This document shows, piece after piece, positions 18,330-27,310 of a stretch of DNA of 64,000 bases; positions within the stretch are counted from its first letter, which is position 1; each line of letters starts with the position of its first letter. The notes below the pieces were generated by a model. That model made no database searches, had not been told where the DNA came from, and worked only from the letters and a program-made list of their open reading frames with translations. A program made the position numbers and the translations under genes. Origin of the DNA: Prescottella soli (GTDB taxonomy: Bacteria > Actinomycetota > Actinomycetes > Mycobacteriales > Mycobacteriaceae); assembly GCF_040024445.1 (NCBI RefSeq), contig NZ_CP157276.1:4898001-4962000 (forward strand), given 5' to 3'.

Positions 18330-19526
18330 GTGGAGTTCATCTTCGATGACGAAGCGTTCAAGTTCGAGACGTTGCGTGCGGCTGGATTCGCTGGTGATGC
18401 AGGGGCAGACATCGGCGAGGTAGTCGTAACGGCGGCACAGATTCCCGAGGGCGACGAGGATGCCTGGACGGCGGCGTGGAGGGCGATCGCGGACCGGACT
18501 GCGCGGCGGGGGGAGGTGTCCCTCGAGGTCGGCGACAGCGTCAGCGCACGGGAGGCGTTCTTGCGTGCGTCCAGCTATTACCGGTCGGCCGAGTTCTATC
18601 GACGCAAAGATCCGTCGAACGATCCTCAGGTATTGGAGTTGTCCAGGCTGTCCAGGGACTACCTCGTCAAAGCCGGTGGCTTGCTGGACGGTCCGTTCGA
18701 AGAGGTGTCCATCCGGTACCCGGACGGTGAGATGCCAGGCTATCTGTTCCTCGTCGACGACAGCGGGAAACCTCGCCCTACCGTCATCTACACGAACGGT
18801 TTCGACTCCACTCGCGAGGAAGGCTACTTCGTTGTCGGGGCGGCGGCGCTGCGCCGGGGGTACAACTTTCTGGCGTATGACGGCCCGGGCCAAGGATGGA
18901 TGATTCGGGAGAAGAAGGTGCCGTACCGGGCGGACTGGGAAAACGTCCTGGGCCCTGTGGTCGATTACGCGCTGACCGTGCCGGAGATCGACAGCGCCAA
19001 GATCGTGCATTTCGGTTACAGCCTGGGCGGCTACCTCGTCGCGCGGTATGCCGCCCACGATCATCGGTCGGCAGCGATCGTGTGTAACGACGGCATGATC
19101 ACGTTCTACGCGTCCTACTCCCCGATTCCTGCTTTCCTTCTGCGCCTCATCGAGGAGGAGCGAGACGACGAGGCCATGCCGATCCTCGAGATCCTGATGA
19201 AGAGCGACACCAACGCGCGGTGGGGATTGCAGAACGGCATGTGGGTGTACGGGGTGGAGACCGTCGCCGACTACGTTCGCAGAACCGCTGATTACACACT
19301 GACCGCCGAAGACATCCGGCGGATACAGACACCGACGCTCATCCTCGAAGGCGAGGACGACAAGGTGTTCAAGGGCCAGGCCGCGAAGCTGGCCGCGCAG
19401 ATGCAGGCCCCCTACGAACACGTCGTCATGCGAAATTCGGACGGCGCCGGGCAACACTGCCACGAAGGCGCTATGTACCAACTCCACCAAACGGTATTCA
19501 ACTTCCTCGCGAAGACCCTGAGTTAG
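18330..19526 (+). CDS. Alpha/beta hydrolase, DHPON-hydrolase-like
   Basis: The product is 398 aa from GTG. The N-terminal helical region (SAREAFLRASSYYRSAEFYRR) and the catalytic C-terminal domain match the alpha/beta-hydrolase family containing 2,6-dihydroxypseudooxynicotine hydrolase and related C-C hydrolases. The nucleophile is Ser231 in FGYSLGGY; the acid is in ILEGEDDKVF (about 344-346); the His lies in GAGQHCHEG (about 378-380). An oxyanion-loop motif TNGFDSTREEG is visible. It is convergent, 15 nt apart, with a FAD monooxygenase resembling 2,6-dihydroxypyridine hydroxylase. The real substrate is unknown; other acyl-cleaving activities of the family are possible. Confidence 0.8.
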   Translation: MEFIFDDEAFKFETLRAAGFAGDAGADIGEVVVTAAQIPEGDEDAWTAAWRAIADRTARRGEVSLEVGDSVSAREAFLRASSYYRSAEFYRRKDPSNDPQVLELSRLSRDYLVKAGGLLDGPFEEVSIRYPDGEMPGYLFLVDDSGKPRPTVIYTNGFDSTREEGYFVVGAAALRRGYNFLAYDGPGQGWMIREKKVPYRADWENVLGPVVDYALTVPEIDSAKIVHFGYSLGGYLVARYAAHDHRSAAIVCNDGMITFYASYSPIPAFLLRLIEEERDDEAMPILEILMKSDTNARWGLQNGMWVYGVETVADYVRRTADYTLTAEDIRRIQTPTLILEGEDDKVFKGQAAKLAAQMQAPYEHVVMRNSDGAGQHCHEGAMYQLHQTVFNFLAKTLS

Positions 19527-19541
19527 GGCGTCGAAGAGTCG

Positions 19542-20708
19542 TCACCGAGGAACGAAAAAGCGTCGTCCGGTTGCGGTTCCGAGCGACGACCGGTTGGCGA
19601 GGTCGATCCCGGCGCGCGACAGCATGACCAGGTGGGTGAGTCGCTCCCGCTCCCAGTCCGCCAGACGCGCGGCGGGCAGGTTCTGGCCGGGCGCCCAGCC
19701 GTGCAGGGCCGCCGCAAGCCCGGCCGCGTCCCCGAACGCCTTGGAGGTTCCGGAGGCAGTGTGGGGACGGACCGTTCCGGCGGCGTCGCCGATCAGGGCG
19801 GCGTGGTCGGCGACCATCCGATGAGGACGAAGATCGAACACGGGTTGCATGAAGACCTCGGAGCGCTCTACGAGCTGCGCGAATTGCGGTGGAAGCGATG
19901 CATCCGCGGTGGCGGCGAGCTCCGTGGCGGTTTCCGGCAGCATCTCTCCGGGCGGCAGGAACGTCGTGTACGACTTCCCGGATCGGCTGTCGAGAAGTCT
20001 CGGTAGAGCGTGCTCGGGCACGTTGGTGTACCACACCCAGTTGACGCGTCTGGAGCCCTCGGCCAGCTGGCCCTCGGGGCCGGGAACGAGGTAGCACAGC
20101 ATCTGTAGGCCGTCCGAACCGAAGAACGTGAACCGGCCCGTCAGCAGCTCCAGCAGATCGCCCGGCAGGGCAGACTCCTGCTCCAGCCCCCGCCAGGCCA
20201 CGTAACCGGCGTACGAGGGGTGCACGGCGTGATCGAGCAGTTGGCGAGTCGCCGAGCCGATTCCGTCGGCGCCGACGAGGAAGTGGCCCTGCGCTGTGTG
20301 CCCGTCGGCGAACTCGGCTGTGACCTCGCCGGCCTCGACTCGGACCCGTTTCAGGGCGCTGTCCAGGCGGTAGCAGACCCCGGCAAGGGGTTCTCGCAGC
20401 GTCCGGTACAGCGCGTCCCACGCGGTCATCAGCTGGGGGGCCTCGTATCGCTCGGCCCTGCCGTCGCGGTGGAGCCGTTGGCGCTCCCGCAGCTCGACGC
20501 TGACCGCTCGTGCCGACGTGCCGAGGCCGACGAGGAGCGCCTCCACCTCGGGCTGCATGACGATCCCGGCGCCGCGCGCCTCCATCCTGCCTGCCGAGCG
20601 CTCGTAGACGGCGATCTCGGCGCCGACGGCCCGCAGCTCGTGGGCGGCTGCGAGACCCCCGACGGAGCCCCCGACGATGACGGCTCTGAACGCCTTGCTC
20701 GGTTCCAT
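19542..20708 (-). CDS. FAD-dependent aromatic hydroxylase, 2,6-dihydroxypyridine hydroxylase-like
   Basis: This is a class A flavoprotein monooxygenase, 388 aa from ATG 20708, chosen because a GGAAG site precedes it and the FAD fold begins at once (FRAVIVGGSVGGLAAAHEL). Other motifs are GIVMQPE, YAGYVAWRG, the DG motif GADGIGSATR, and the GD motif GDAAGTVRPHTASGTSKAF. These segments closely resemble what I remember of the 2,6-dihydroxypyridine 3-hydroxylase of the nicotine pathway (GIVVQPE, YAGYVTWRG, RPHAAAG). It would hydroxylate an activated aromatic or pyridine ring using NAD(P)H and O2. Its convergent neighbour resembles the previous enzyme of that pathway. Confidence 0.82.
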   Translation of the reverse strand: MEPSKAFRAVIVGGSVGGLAAAHELRAVGAEIAVYERSAGRMEARGAGIVMQPEVEALLVGLGTSARAVSVELRERQRLHRDGRAERYEAPQLMTAWDALYRTLREPLAGVCYRLDSALKRVRVEAGEVTAEFADGHTAQGHFLVGADGIGSATRQLLDHAVHPSYAGYVAWRGLEQESALPGDLLELLTGRFTFFGSDGLQMLCYLVPGPEGQLAEGSRRVNWVWYTNVPEHALPRLLDSRSGKSYTTFLPPGEMLPETATELAATADASLPPQFAQLVERSEVFMQPVFDLRPHRMVADHAALIGDAAGTVRPHTASGTSKAFGDAAGLAAALHGWAPGQNLPAARLADWERERLTHLVMLSRAGIDLANRSSLGTATGRRFFVPR

Positions 20709-20881
20709 GGGGTGTCTTCCTGTCGTCGGCATCGGATCGTGCAGCCCGTCCATGTTCGCGCTGTTGCGGGCGGTCGCACTCCGAAACCGACTCGTCACAA
20801 CATGATTCGCCTCACAAAGACGACGAATCGGGCAGGCATCCGGGTTTTCGTCGATCGACCGCCCGTCCGATAATGGGCGGC

Positions 20882-21169
20882 ATGGACGACACCGGCGCGA
20901 CCGAACGCCTCACCGCCTGGGTACACGGTTACGTCCAGGGCGTCGGATTCCGGTGGTGGACGCGGGCCCGCGCGCTGGAACTCGGGCTGGCGGGCCACGC
21001 CACCAACCATGCGGACGGCCGGGTGCTCGTCATCGCGGAGGGGTCGCGGGACGCGCTGGAACGACTCCTGGGTTTGCTGCGGTCCGGGCAGACGCCCGGG
21101 AGTGTGACGCTGGTCGTCGAGCACTTCGGCGCGGCGCGCGGGGGACTTTCCGGATTCGTCGAGCGCTGA
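20882..21169 (+). CDS. acyP: Acylphosphatase
   Basis: This is a small cytoplasmic acylphosphatase, 95 aa from ATG 20882 (an in-frame ATG at 20873 adds three residues). The signature [19 protein letters not shown] contains the substrate-binding Arg, and NHADGRV contains the catalytic Asn. It hydrolyses carboxyl-phosphate bonds such as acetyl or carbamoyl phosphate. It lies 22 nt before smc, the same order as in Mycobacterium. Confidence 0.93.
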   Translation: MDDTGATERLTAWVHGYVQGVGFRWWTRARALELGLAGHATNHADGRVLVIAEGSRDALERLLGLLRSGQTPGSVTLVVEHFGAARGGLSGFVER

Positions 21170-21191
21170 TCCGCCGGTAAAGTCCACCGTC

Positions 21192-24100
21192 ATGCACTTG
21201 AAGAGTCTGACGTTGAAGGGTTTCAAATCCTTCGCGTCCGCGACGACTCTGCGGTTCGAGCCCGGGATCACCTGCGTCGTCGGCCCCAACGGGTCGGGCA
21301 AGTCGAATGTCGTCGATGCGCTCACCTGGGTGATGGGGGAGCAGGGCGCCAAGGCGCTGCGCGGCGGCAAGATGCAGGACGTCATCTTCGCCGGCACGGC
21401 GGGTCGGGCGGCGCTCGGGCGTGCCGAGGTCACGCTCACGATCGACAACTCCGACGGTGCCCTGCCGATCGACTACTCCGAGGTCTCGATCACCCGCCGC
21501 ATGTTCCGCGACGGCGCCGGCGAGTACGAGATCAACGGCAGCTCGTGCCGGCTGATGGACGTGCAGGAACTGCTCAGCGACTCCGGCATCGGCCGCGAGA
21601 TGCACGTCATCGTGGGACAGGGGCAGCTGGCCGCGATCCTCGAATCGCGCCCCGAGGAGCGGCGTGCCTTCATCGAGGAGGCGGCTGGCGTCCTCAAGCA
21701 CCGCCGGCGCAAGGAGAAGGCCGTCCGCAAATTGGACGCGATGCAGGCCAACCTCGCCCGGCTCACCGACCTCACCGCCGAACTGCGCCGTCAGCTCAAG
21801 CCGCTCGGCCGGCAGGCCGAGGTGGCGCGCCGGGCACAGACCGTGCAGGCCGACCTGCGGGACGCGCGGCTGCGTCTGGCCGCCGACGACCTCGTCACCC
21901 GCCGCGCCGAGCTCGCGAACCAGACGCACGACGAGAAGCTTGCCCGGCAGCAGCAGGAGGCCGTGCAGGCCGCACTCGACGCGGCCACCGGCGAGCTCGG
22001 CGGGCACGAACAGGCCCTGGCCCGGCTCGCCCCGCAGTCCGAGGCGGCCGGGCAGACCTGGTTCCAACTGTCGGCGCTCGCCGAACGCGTGAGCGCGACC
22101 ATCCGCATCGCGCAGGAACGCGCGCGGCACCTCGAGGCCGAGCCGGTGGCCGGACGCGGTCAGGACCCGGACGAGATGGAGGCCCGGGCCGAGCGGATCG
22201 CGCAGGAGGAGGCCGAACTCGTCGCGGCCATCGAGGTGGCCCGCGCGACGCTCGAGGCCGCGCGCGAAGAGCTCGCCGACCGCGAGGAGGTCGCCGCGGA
22301 GGCCGAGCGGGCCCACCTGGCCGCGGTCCGCGCGGTCGCGGACCGGCGGGAGGGGCTGGCGCGGCTCGCCGGGCAGGTCGAGACGTTGCGAACCCGCGCC
22401 GAATCCGTGGACGCCGAGGTGTCGCGTCTGGACGTCGCGATCGAGGAGGCCCGGCAGCGCGGGGACGTCGCGCAGGCGGAGTTCGAGGCCGTCGAGGCCA
22501 CGGTCGACGATCTCGACGCCGGCGAGGTCGGGCTCGACGGGCAGCACGAGCGGGCCGTCGCCGCACTGGATCTCGTCACCGAACGGGTCGCGGAACTGCG
22601 GACCGCCGAGCGTGACGCCGGGCAGGAGGTCGCATCGCTGCGGGCCCGCATCGACGCGCTCTCGATCGGGCTCGAACGCAAGGACGGCGGCGCGTGGCTG
22701 CTCGAGCACCACGGCGACCGCGGGTTGGCCGGTCCGGTGGCCGAGCTGCTGCACGTTGAGCCCGGCTTCGAGGCCGCCGTCGCCGCCGTCCTAGGTCCCG
22801 CGGCCGACGCGATCGCCGCCGAGTCGGCGGACGCCGCCACGACCGCCGTCCAGGCGCTCAAGGACGGCGACGGTGGACGGGCGTCCCTCCTGTTCGGTGT
22901 CGAAACGTCCATGCCGGCAGCACGATCCGATCTGCCTTCCGGGGCGCGGTGGCTCCTCGACGTCGTCGACTGCCCGGACGCCGTGCGCGCCGGCGTGGTG
23001 GCGCTGCTCGGGGGCGTCGCCGTGGTCGACTCGCTGACCGACGGCGTGACGCTGGTGGCCTCGGTATCGGGTGTCGGCGCCGTCACCCGCGACGGCGACC
23101 TAGTCGGCCCCGGCTGGATCACCGGCGGCTCCGACCGTCGACCGAGCACGCTCGAGGTGCAGGCCGCGATCGACGCGTCGGTGGCGGCGCTCGCCGACGC
23201 CGAGCGTCGGGCGCAGGAACTGTCGGCGGCGCTCGCCGGCGCCGTCGCCGAGCAGGGCGACCGCGCCGAGGTGGCCGAGCAGACCCTCGCCGCGCTCCAC
23301 GAATCCGACGCGACCATGGCCGCGGTCTACGAGCAGCTGGGGCGGCTGGGGCACGTCGTGCGCGGCGCGCGCGCCGAGTCCGAGAGGCTCGTCGCGCAGC
23401 GGGCCGAGGCCGAGGGCGGTCGGGGGGAGACCCTGGCGTCGCTCGCCGAACTCGAGGAGCGGTTGCGCCGCGCGGAGGAGGAGCAGCCCGGCGGTGACCC
23501 GGCCGATCTCGCGGGCACCGGCAGCAGCGACGCCGAGCGGGAGATGGCGGCCGCGGCGCTCGCGCAGGTGCGCGCCGTCGAGGTCGAGGCCCGGTTGGCG
23601 GTCCGGACCGCCGAGGAGCGTGCGGAATCCGTTCGCGGCAAGGCGGATTCGCTGCGCCGAGCGGCTCAGGCCGAGCGAGAGGCGCGGGCCCGCGCGGAGC
23701 GGGCGCTGCGGGCGCGGCAGCAGGCGGCGGCCGTCGCAGCCGCGGTGGCCCAGGCCGGCGAGCGGGTGGCCGCGCAACTCGAACGCGTCGTCGCGGCGGC
23801 GGCGGCGCACCGCGACGAGCTGACCAGGCTGCGGACGACGCACGCCGAGCAGGTCGAGGCGCTCAAGGAGCAGGTCCGACAGCTCACCGCGCAGATGTCC
23901 GCGCTCACCGATGCGGTACATCGCGACGAGGTGGCGCGCGCGCAGGCCGCGCTGCGCATCGAGCAGCTCGAGGAGACGATCCTCGAGCAGCACGCGATCG
24001 CGCCCGACGACCTGATCGCCGAGTACGGCCCGGACATCCCGCTGCCGCCGTCGGAGCTGGAGATCGCCGAGTACGAGCAGGCACGCGAACGCGGCGAACA

Positions 24101-24797
24101 GGTGGTGGCGCCCACCGCGCAGCCGTACGACCGCGCGACCCAGGAACGTCGGGCCAAGCGCGCCGAGAAGGACCTGGCGACCCTCGGCAAGGTCAACCCG
24201 CTCGCGCTCGAGGAGTTCGCGGCCCTCGAGGAGCGGTACAACTTCCTGTCCACCCAGCTCGAGGACGTCAAGAACGCGCGCAAGGACCTGCTCGGGGTGG
24301 TCGCCGACGTCGACGCCCGCATCCTGCAGCTGTTCACGGAGGCCTACGCCGACGTCGAGCGGGAGTTCGTCGAGGTGTTCGCGACGCTGTTTCCCGGCGG
24401 CGAGGGCCGGCTCGTCCTCACCGACCCGTCGGACATGCTCGCCACCGGCATCGACGTCGAGGCCCGGCCGCCCGGCAAGAAGGTCAAGCGGCTGTCGCTG
24501 CTGTCCGGTGGCGAGAAGTCGCTCACCGCGGTCGCGATGCTGGTCGCGATCTTCCGGGCGCGGCCGTCGCCGTTCTACGTCATGGACGAGGTGGAGGCCG
24601 CGCTCGACGACACCAACCTGCGTCGGCTGATCGGTCTGTTCGAGCAGCTGCGCGAGAAGTCGCAGCTGATCGTGATCACGCATCAGAAGCCGACGATGGA
24701 GGTCGCCGACGCGCTCTACGGCGTCAGCATGCGCGGCGACGGCATCACCACCGTCATCTCGCAGCGACTACGCGGACATGACCTGGTTGCCGGGTAA
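21192..24797 (+). CDS. smc: Chromosome segregation protein SMC
   Basis: This is the structural-maintenance-of-chromosomes ATPase, 1,201 aa. The N-terminal head has Walker [10 protein letters not shown] (31-39). Long Ala/Glu/Arg-rich coiled coils occupy about 170-510 and 660-1010, separated by a hinge (about 515-640: [30 protein letters not shown]). The C-terminal head has the ABC signature [14 protein letters not shown] (near 1103) and Walker [14 protein letters not shown]. The dimer entraps DNA and compacts the replicated chromosome, normally with ScpA and ScpB, which are not encoded here. It is preceded by acyP and followed by gpx and ftsY; the smc-ftsY linkage is conserved in actinobacteria. 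Confidence 0.98.
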   Translation: MHLKSLTLKGFKSFASATTLRFEPGITCVVGPNGSGKSNVVDALTWVMGEQGAKALRGGKMQDVIFAGTAGRAALGRAEVTLTIDNSDGALPIDYSEVSITRRMFRDGAGEYEINGSSCRLMDVQELLSDSGIGREMHVIVGQGQLAAILESRPEERRAFIEEAAGVLKHRRRKEKAVRKLDAMQANLARLTDLTAELRRQLKPLGRQAEVARRAQTVQADLRDARLRLAADDLVTRRAELANQTHDEKLARQQQEAVQAALDAATGELGGHEQALARLAPQSEAAGQTWFQLSALAERVSATIRIAQERARHLEAEPVAGRGQDPDEMEARAERIAQEEAELVAAIEVARATLEAAREELADREEVAAEAERAHLAAVRAVADRREGLARLAGQVETLRTRAESVDAEVSRLDVAIEEARQRGDVAQAEFEAVEATVDDLDAGEVGLDGQHERAVAALDLVTERVAELRTAERDAGQEVASLRARIDALSIGLERKDGGAWLLEHHGDRGLAGPVAELLHVEPGFEAAVAAVLGPAADAIAAESADAATTAVQALKDGDGGRASLLFGVETSMPAARSDLPSGARWLLDVVDCPDAVRAGVVALLGGVAVVDSLTDGVTLVASVSGVGAVTRDGDLVGPGWITGGSDRRPSTLEVQAAIDASVAALADAERRAQELSAALAGAVAEQGDRAEVAEQTLAALHESDATMAAVYEQLGRLGHVVRGARAESERLVAQRAEAEGGRGETLASLAELEERLRRAEEEQPGGDPADLAGTGSSDAEREMAAAALAQVRAVEVEARLAVRTAEERAESVRGKADSLRRAAQAEREARARAERALRARQQAAAVAAAVAQAGERVAAQLERVVAAAAAHRDELTRLRTTHAEQVEALKEQVRQLTAQMSALTDAVHRDEVARAQAALRIEQLEETILEQHAIAPDDLIAEYGPDIPLPPSELEIAEYEQARERGEQVVAPTAQPYDRATQERRAKRAEKDLATLGKVNPLALEEFAALEERYNFLSTQLEDVKNARKDLLGVVADVDARILQLFTEAYADVEREFVEVFATLFPGGEGRLVLTDPSDMLATGIDVEARPPGKKVKRLSLLSGGEKSLTAVAMLVAIFRARPSPFYVMDEVEAALDDTNLRRLIGLFEQLREKSQLIVITHQKPTMEVADALYGVSMRGDGITTVISQRLRGHDLVAG

Positions 24798-24862
24798 TTC
24801 CGGGACCATCACCCACGTGCGTGCACCCCGCACGTCCACACCCGAACTACATGGGAGAACCG

Positions 24863-25396
24863 ATGAACGCCCACAACTTCCCCGTCCAGACCGCCGATGG
24901 GGCCACCGAGGACCTCAGCGCGAACCAGGGCAACCTGCTGCTGATCGTCAACGTGGCGAGCAAGTGCGGACTCACCCCGCAGTACGAGGGACTCGAGGCG
25001 CTCTACCAGGCCAACAAGGACCGCGGACTGCAGATCGTCGGCTTCCCGTGCAACCAGTTCGGGGACCAGGAGCCCGGTGACAACGCCGAGATCCAGCAGT
25101 TCTGCAGCGTCAACTACAACGTCACCTTCCCGGTGTACGCCAAGATCGAGGTCAACGGCGACGGTGCCCACCCGCTCTACCAGTACCTGCGTGCCGCGGC
25201 TCCCGGTGACTTCGGCCCCGATCACGGCTTCCTGTTCGAGCACGTCAGCAAGACCAGCCCCGAAGCGATCGGCACCGACGCGGTGAAGTGGAACTTCACG
25301 AAGTTCCTCGTCGACCGCGACGGCGAGGTCGTCCGCCGCTTCGAACCGACCGTCACCCCCGAGCAGATCGCCGAGGAGATCGCCGAACTGCTGTAG
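24863..25396 (+). CDS. Glutathione peroxidase-family thiol peroxidase
   Basis: The product is 177 aa, starting at the ATG after GGGAGAACCG (an ATG 12 nt upstream is in frame). Peroxidatic Cys is in VNVASKCGLTPQYEGL (Cys rather than selenocysteine), a second Cys is in GFPCNQFGDQEPG, and the catalytic Trp/Asn is in KWNFTKFLVDRDG. Bacterial members generally use thioredoxin or mycothiol-linked systems rather than glutathione; actinobacteria lack glutathione, so the family name is historical. It lies between smc and ftsY, an insertion relative to the Mycobacterium order. Confidence 0.92.
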   Translation: MNAHNFPVQTADGATEDLSANQGNLLLIVNVASKCGLTPQYEGLEALYQANKDRGLQIVGFPCNQFGDQEPGDNAEIQQFCSVNYNVTFPVYAKIEVNGDGAHPLYQYLRAAAPGDFGPDHGFLFEHVSKTSPEAIGTDAVKWNFTKFLVDRDGEVVRRFEPTVTPEQIAEEIAELL

Positions 25397-25402
25397 CGCC
25401 GA

Positions 25403-25449
25403 GTCCGCATGTGGCACTCGCGATCGCACCCCGAGTGCCACATGCGGAC
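25403..25449. repeat. Perfect 18-bp inverted repeat between gpx and ftsY
   Basis: GTCCGCATGTGGCACTCG (25403-25420) and its exact complement (25432-25449) flank an 11-nt loop. It begins 6 nt after the gpx stop, so it probably ends the gpx transcript, though no T-run follows. The core GCACTC...GAGTGC recalls the CIRCE heat-shock operator, but the spacing is 13 instead of 9 nt. It may also be a copy of a dispersed palindromic repeat. Confidence 0.7.
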
Positions 25450-25516
25450 CGCCGACGCGCCCCGGCCGACTCGCCCGCGGACGTCACAGCCTCGAGCAGC
25501 CTGACAGGATGTTGGG

Positions 25517-27076
25517 GTGACTACCGGAGCCTGGATAGCAATAGCGGCCGTACTGGCCGTCCTGATCGTTGCGCTCGTCGTCGGCCTGACCATCGCCCGG
25601 CGCCGCCGCATCAGCCTCACCGCCGCGCCCGAGAAGCCCGAGCTGACGGAGAAGCCGAAGGACCGTTCGGGCGGTTATCAAGCCGGTGGCGGCTTCAACT
25701 TCAGCCAGGGACCGACGGCCACCGCGCCGCCCAAGGTGCCCCCGGCCGCCCCCAAGACGCCGCCGGTCCTGCCGGTGCCGCCGGTCGCGCCCCCGGTTCC
25801 GCCGGCCGCGCCCGAGCCCGCCCCCGAGGCGAAGCCCGCGGTCGCTCCCGAACCGGTCGTCGAGGAGCCGAAGCCGGTCGCCCCGCCGGAGGCCCCCGCC
25901 GTCGAGCCGGAGGCGCCCGTCGCCGAGCCGGAGGCGCCCGTCGCCGAGCCGGAGGCGCCTGTCGCCCCGGCCGAGCCCACGGTCGCTCCCGAGCCGGTCG
26001 TCGAGGAACCGGCGGCCGTCGAGCCCGAAGCTCCCGTCGCGGAACCTGAGGCTCCCGTTGCCGAGCCGGAGCCGGTCGTCGAGGCGGAACCCGTCGCGGA
26101 GCCCGTGGCCCCGGCCGAGCCGGAGGCGGCACCCGCCCCGGTCATCGAGGAGATCGCGCCCACCGCGGGCCGGCTGGATCGCCTGCGCGGCCGGCTGTCG
26201 CGGTCGCAGAACGCGGTCGGCAAGAGCCTGCTCGGTCTGCTCGGCGGCGGCGACCTCGACGAGGATTCGTGGGAGGAGGTCGAGGACACGCTGCTGATCG
26301 CCGACCTCGGCACCGCGACCACCACCAAGGTCGTCGAGCGTCTGCGCGCGGAGATGGCCTCGCGCGGTGTGCGCACCGAGGCCGAGGCGCGCGCGCTGCT
26401 GCGTGAGGTCCTCATCGACGAGCTGCACCCCGAGATGGATCGCTCCATCCACGCGGTGCCGCACGGCGACCACCCGGCCGTGCTGCTGGTCGTCGGCGTC
26501 AACGGCACCGGCAAGACCACCACGACGGGCAAGCTCGCCCGTGTTCTCGTCGCCGACGGCCGCCGCGTCCTGCTCGGTGCCGCCGACACGTTCCGCGCCG
26601 CCGCGGCCGACCAGCTGCAGACGTGGGCCGAGCGGGTGGGCGCCGAGGTCGTGCGCGGCAAGGAGGGCGGCGACCCGGCCGCGATCGCGTTCGACTCGGT
26701 CGCCCGGGGCATCGAGGACGGCGTCGACGTCGTCGTCATCGATACCGCCGGACGTCTGCACACCAAGACCGGCCTGATGGACGAGCTCGGCAAGGTCAAG
26801 CGTGTGGTCGAGAAGAAGGCCGCCGTCGACGACGTCCTGCTGGTCCTCGACGCCACCGTCGGACAGAACGGCCTCATGCAGGCCCGCGTGTTCGCCGAGG
26901 TCGTCGACATCACCGGCGTCGCGCTCACCAAGCTCGACGGCACCGCCAAGGGTGGCATCGTCTTCCAGGTCCAGAACGAGCTCGGTGTGCCGGTCAAGCT
27001 CGTCGGTCTCGGCGAGGGCGCCGACGATCTGGCCCCCTTCGAGCCGGAGGCATTCGTCGACGCGCTGCTCGGCTGA
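25517..27076 (+). CDS. ftsY: Signal recognition particle receptor FtsY
   Basis: This is the membrane-associated SRP receptor GTPase, 519 aa from GTG. An N-terminal membrane helix (WIAIAAVLAVLIVALVVGL) is followed by a long Pro/Glu/Ala/Val linker (about 35-215) with near-perfect repeats, then the N domain and G domain. GTPase motifs are GVNGTGKTTTTGK (near 328), DTAGRLHTK, TKLDGTAKGG and the closing loop VGLGEGADDL. It docks ribosome-SRP complexes made by Ffh, encoded about 4.6 kb downstream, at the membrane. A strong terminator follows immediately. Confidence 0.97.
   Translation: MTTGAWIAIAAVLAVLIVALVVGLTIARRRRISLTAAPEKPELTEKPKDRSGGYQAGGGFNFSQGPTATAPPKVPPAAPKTPPVLPVPPVAPPVPPAAPEPAPEAKPAVAPEPVVEEPKPVAPPEAPAVEPEAPVAEPEAPVAEPEAPVAPAEPTVAPEPVVEEPAAVEPEAPVAEPEAPVAEPEPVVEAEPVAEPVAPAEPEAAPAPVIEEIAPTAGRLDRLRGRLSRSQNAVGKSLLGLLGGGDLDEDSWEEVEDTLLIADLGTATTTKVVERLRAEMASRGVRTEAEARALLREVLIDELHPEMDRSIHAVPHGDHPAVLLVVGVNGTGKTTTTGKLARVLVADGRRVLLGAADTFRAAAADQLQTWAERVGAEVVRGKEGGDPAAIAFDSVARGIEDGVDVVVIDTAGRLHTKTGLMDELGKVKRVVEKKAAVDDVLLVLDATVGQNGLMQARVFAEVVDITGVALTKLDGTAKGGIVFQVQNELGVPVKLVGLGEGADDLAPFEPEAFVDALLG
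25904..25966 (+). repeat. Three tandem 21-bp repeats inside ftsY
   Basis: The unit gagccggaggcgcccgtcgcc occurs three times head to tail (one base differs in the third), encoding EPEAPVA repeats of the acidic FtsY linker. More diverged copies continue to about 26080. Such repeats can change copy number by slippage without shifting the frame. Confidence 0.85.
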
Positions 27077-27088
27077 GAGTCCTTCACA

Positions 27089-27133
27089 CGCCGCTGCCCG
27101 GTCCCTGTCTCAGGGGCCGGGCAGCGGCGTTTT
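27089..27133 (+). terminator. Rho-independent terminator after ftsY
   Basis: CGCCGCTGCCCGG (27089-27101) and CCGGGCAGCGGCG (27117-27129) form a perfect 13-bp stem with a 15-nt loop, followed by TTTT. It lies 12 nt after the ftsY stop and separates it from the amt promoter. Confidence 0.9.
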
Positions 27134-27173
27134 CGGTGGTTTCGAACGCTTCGGCCGGATTCGGTGACGCCGC

Positions 27174-27243
27174 GAAACCCGACTGCAACACAACCCGCCG
27201 ATCCGTTCACCTATCCGAAACTCAGCGAAACCACGAATGAAAC
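27174..27243 (+). promoter_or_regulatory. Candidate GlnR boxes upstream of amt
   Basis: The 5' region of the ammonium transporter gene contains GAAAC-N6-GCAAC (27174-27189) and TTCAC-N6-GAAAC (27206-27221), both with the a-site/b-site spacing of actinobacterial GlnR operators (gTnAC-n6-GaAAC). Further GAAAC half-sites lie at 27227 and 27239. GlnR activates amtB-glnK-glnD operons under nitrogen limitation in actinomycetes, so the location fits. glnR itself is not in this window. Confidence 0.65.
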
Positions 27244-27310
27244 ACCGTGTGAGCACTCTTCTCTTCAGTACGGCACGACTGTCACGACATGAATGACGAG
27301 GAGGCTCACC

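Noticed and set aside
25403-25449. CIRCE (HrcA) operator
   Set aside because: The core hexamers match, but the spacer is 13 nt instead of 9, the flanking bases differ and no chaperone gene follows.
25904-26080. Regular short repeats that might suggest a CRISPR array or minisatellite
   Set aside because: The 21-bp units are contiguous, without spacers, in frame inside ftsY, and encode its acidic linker.
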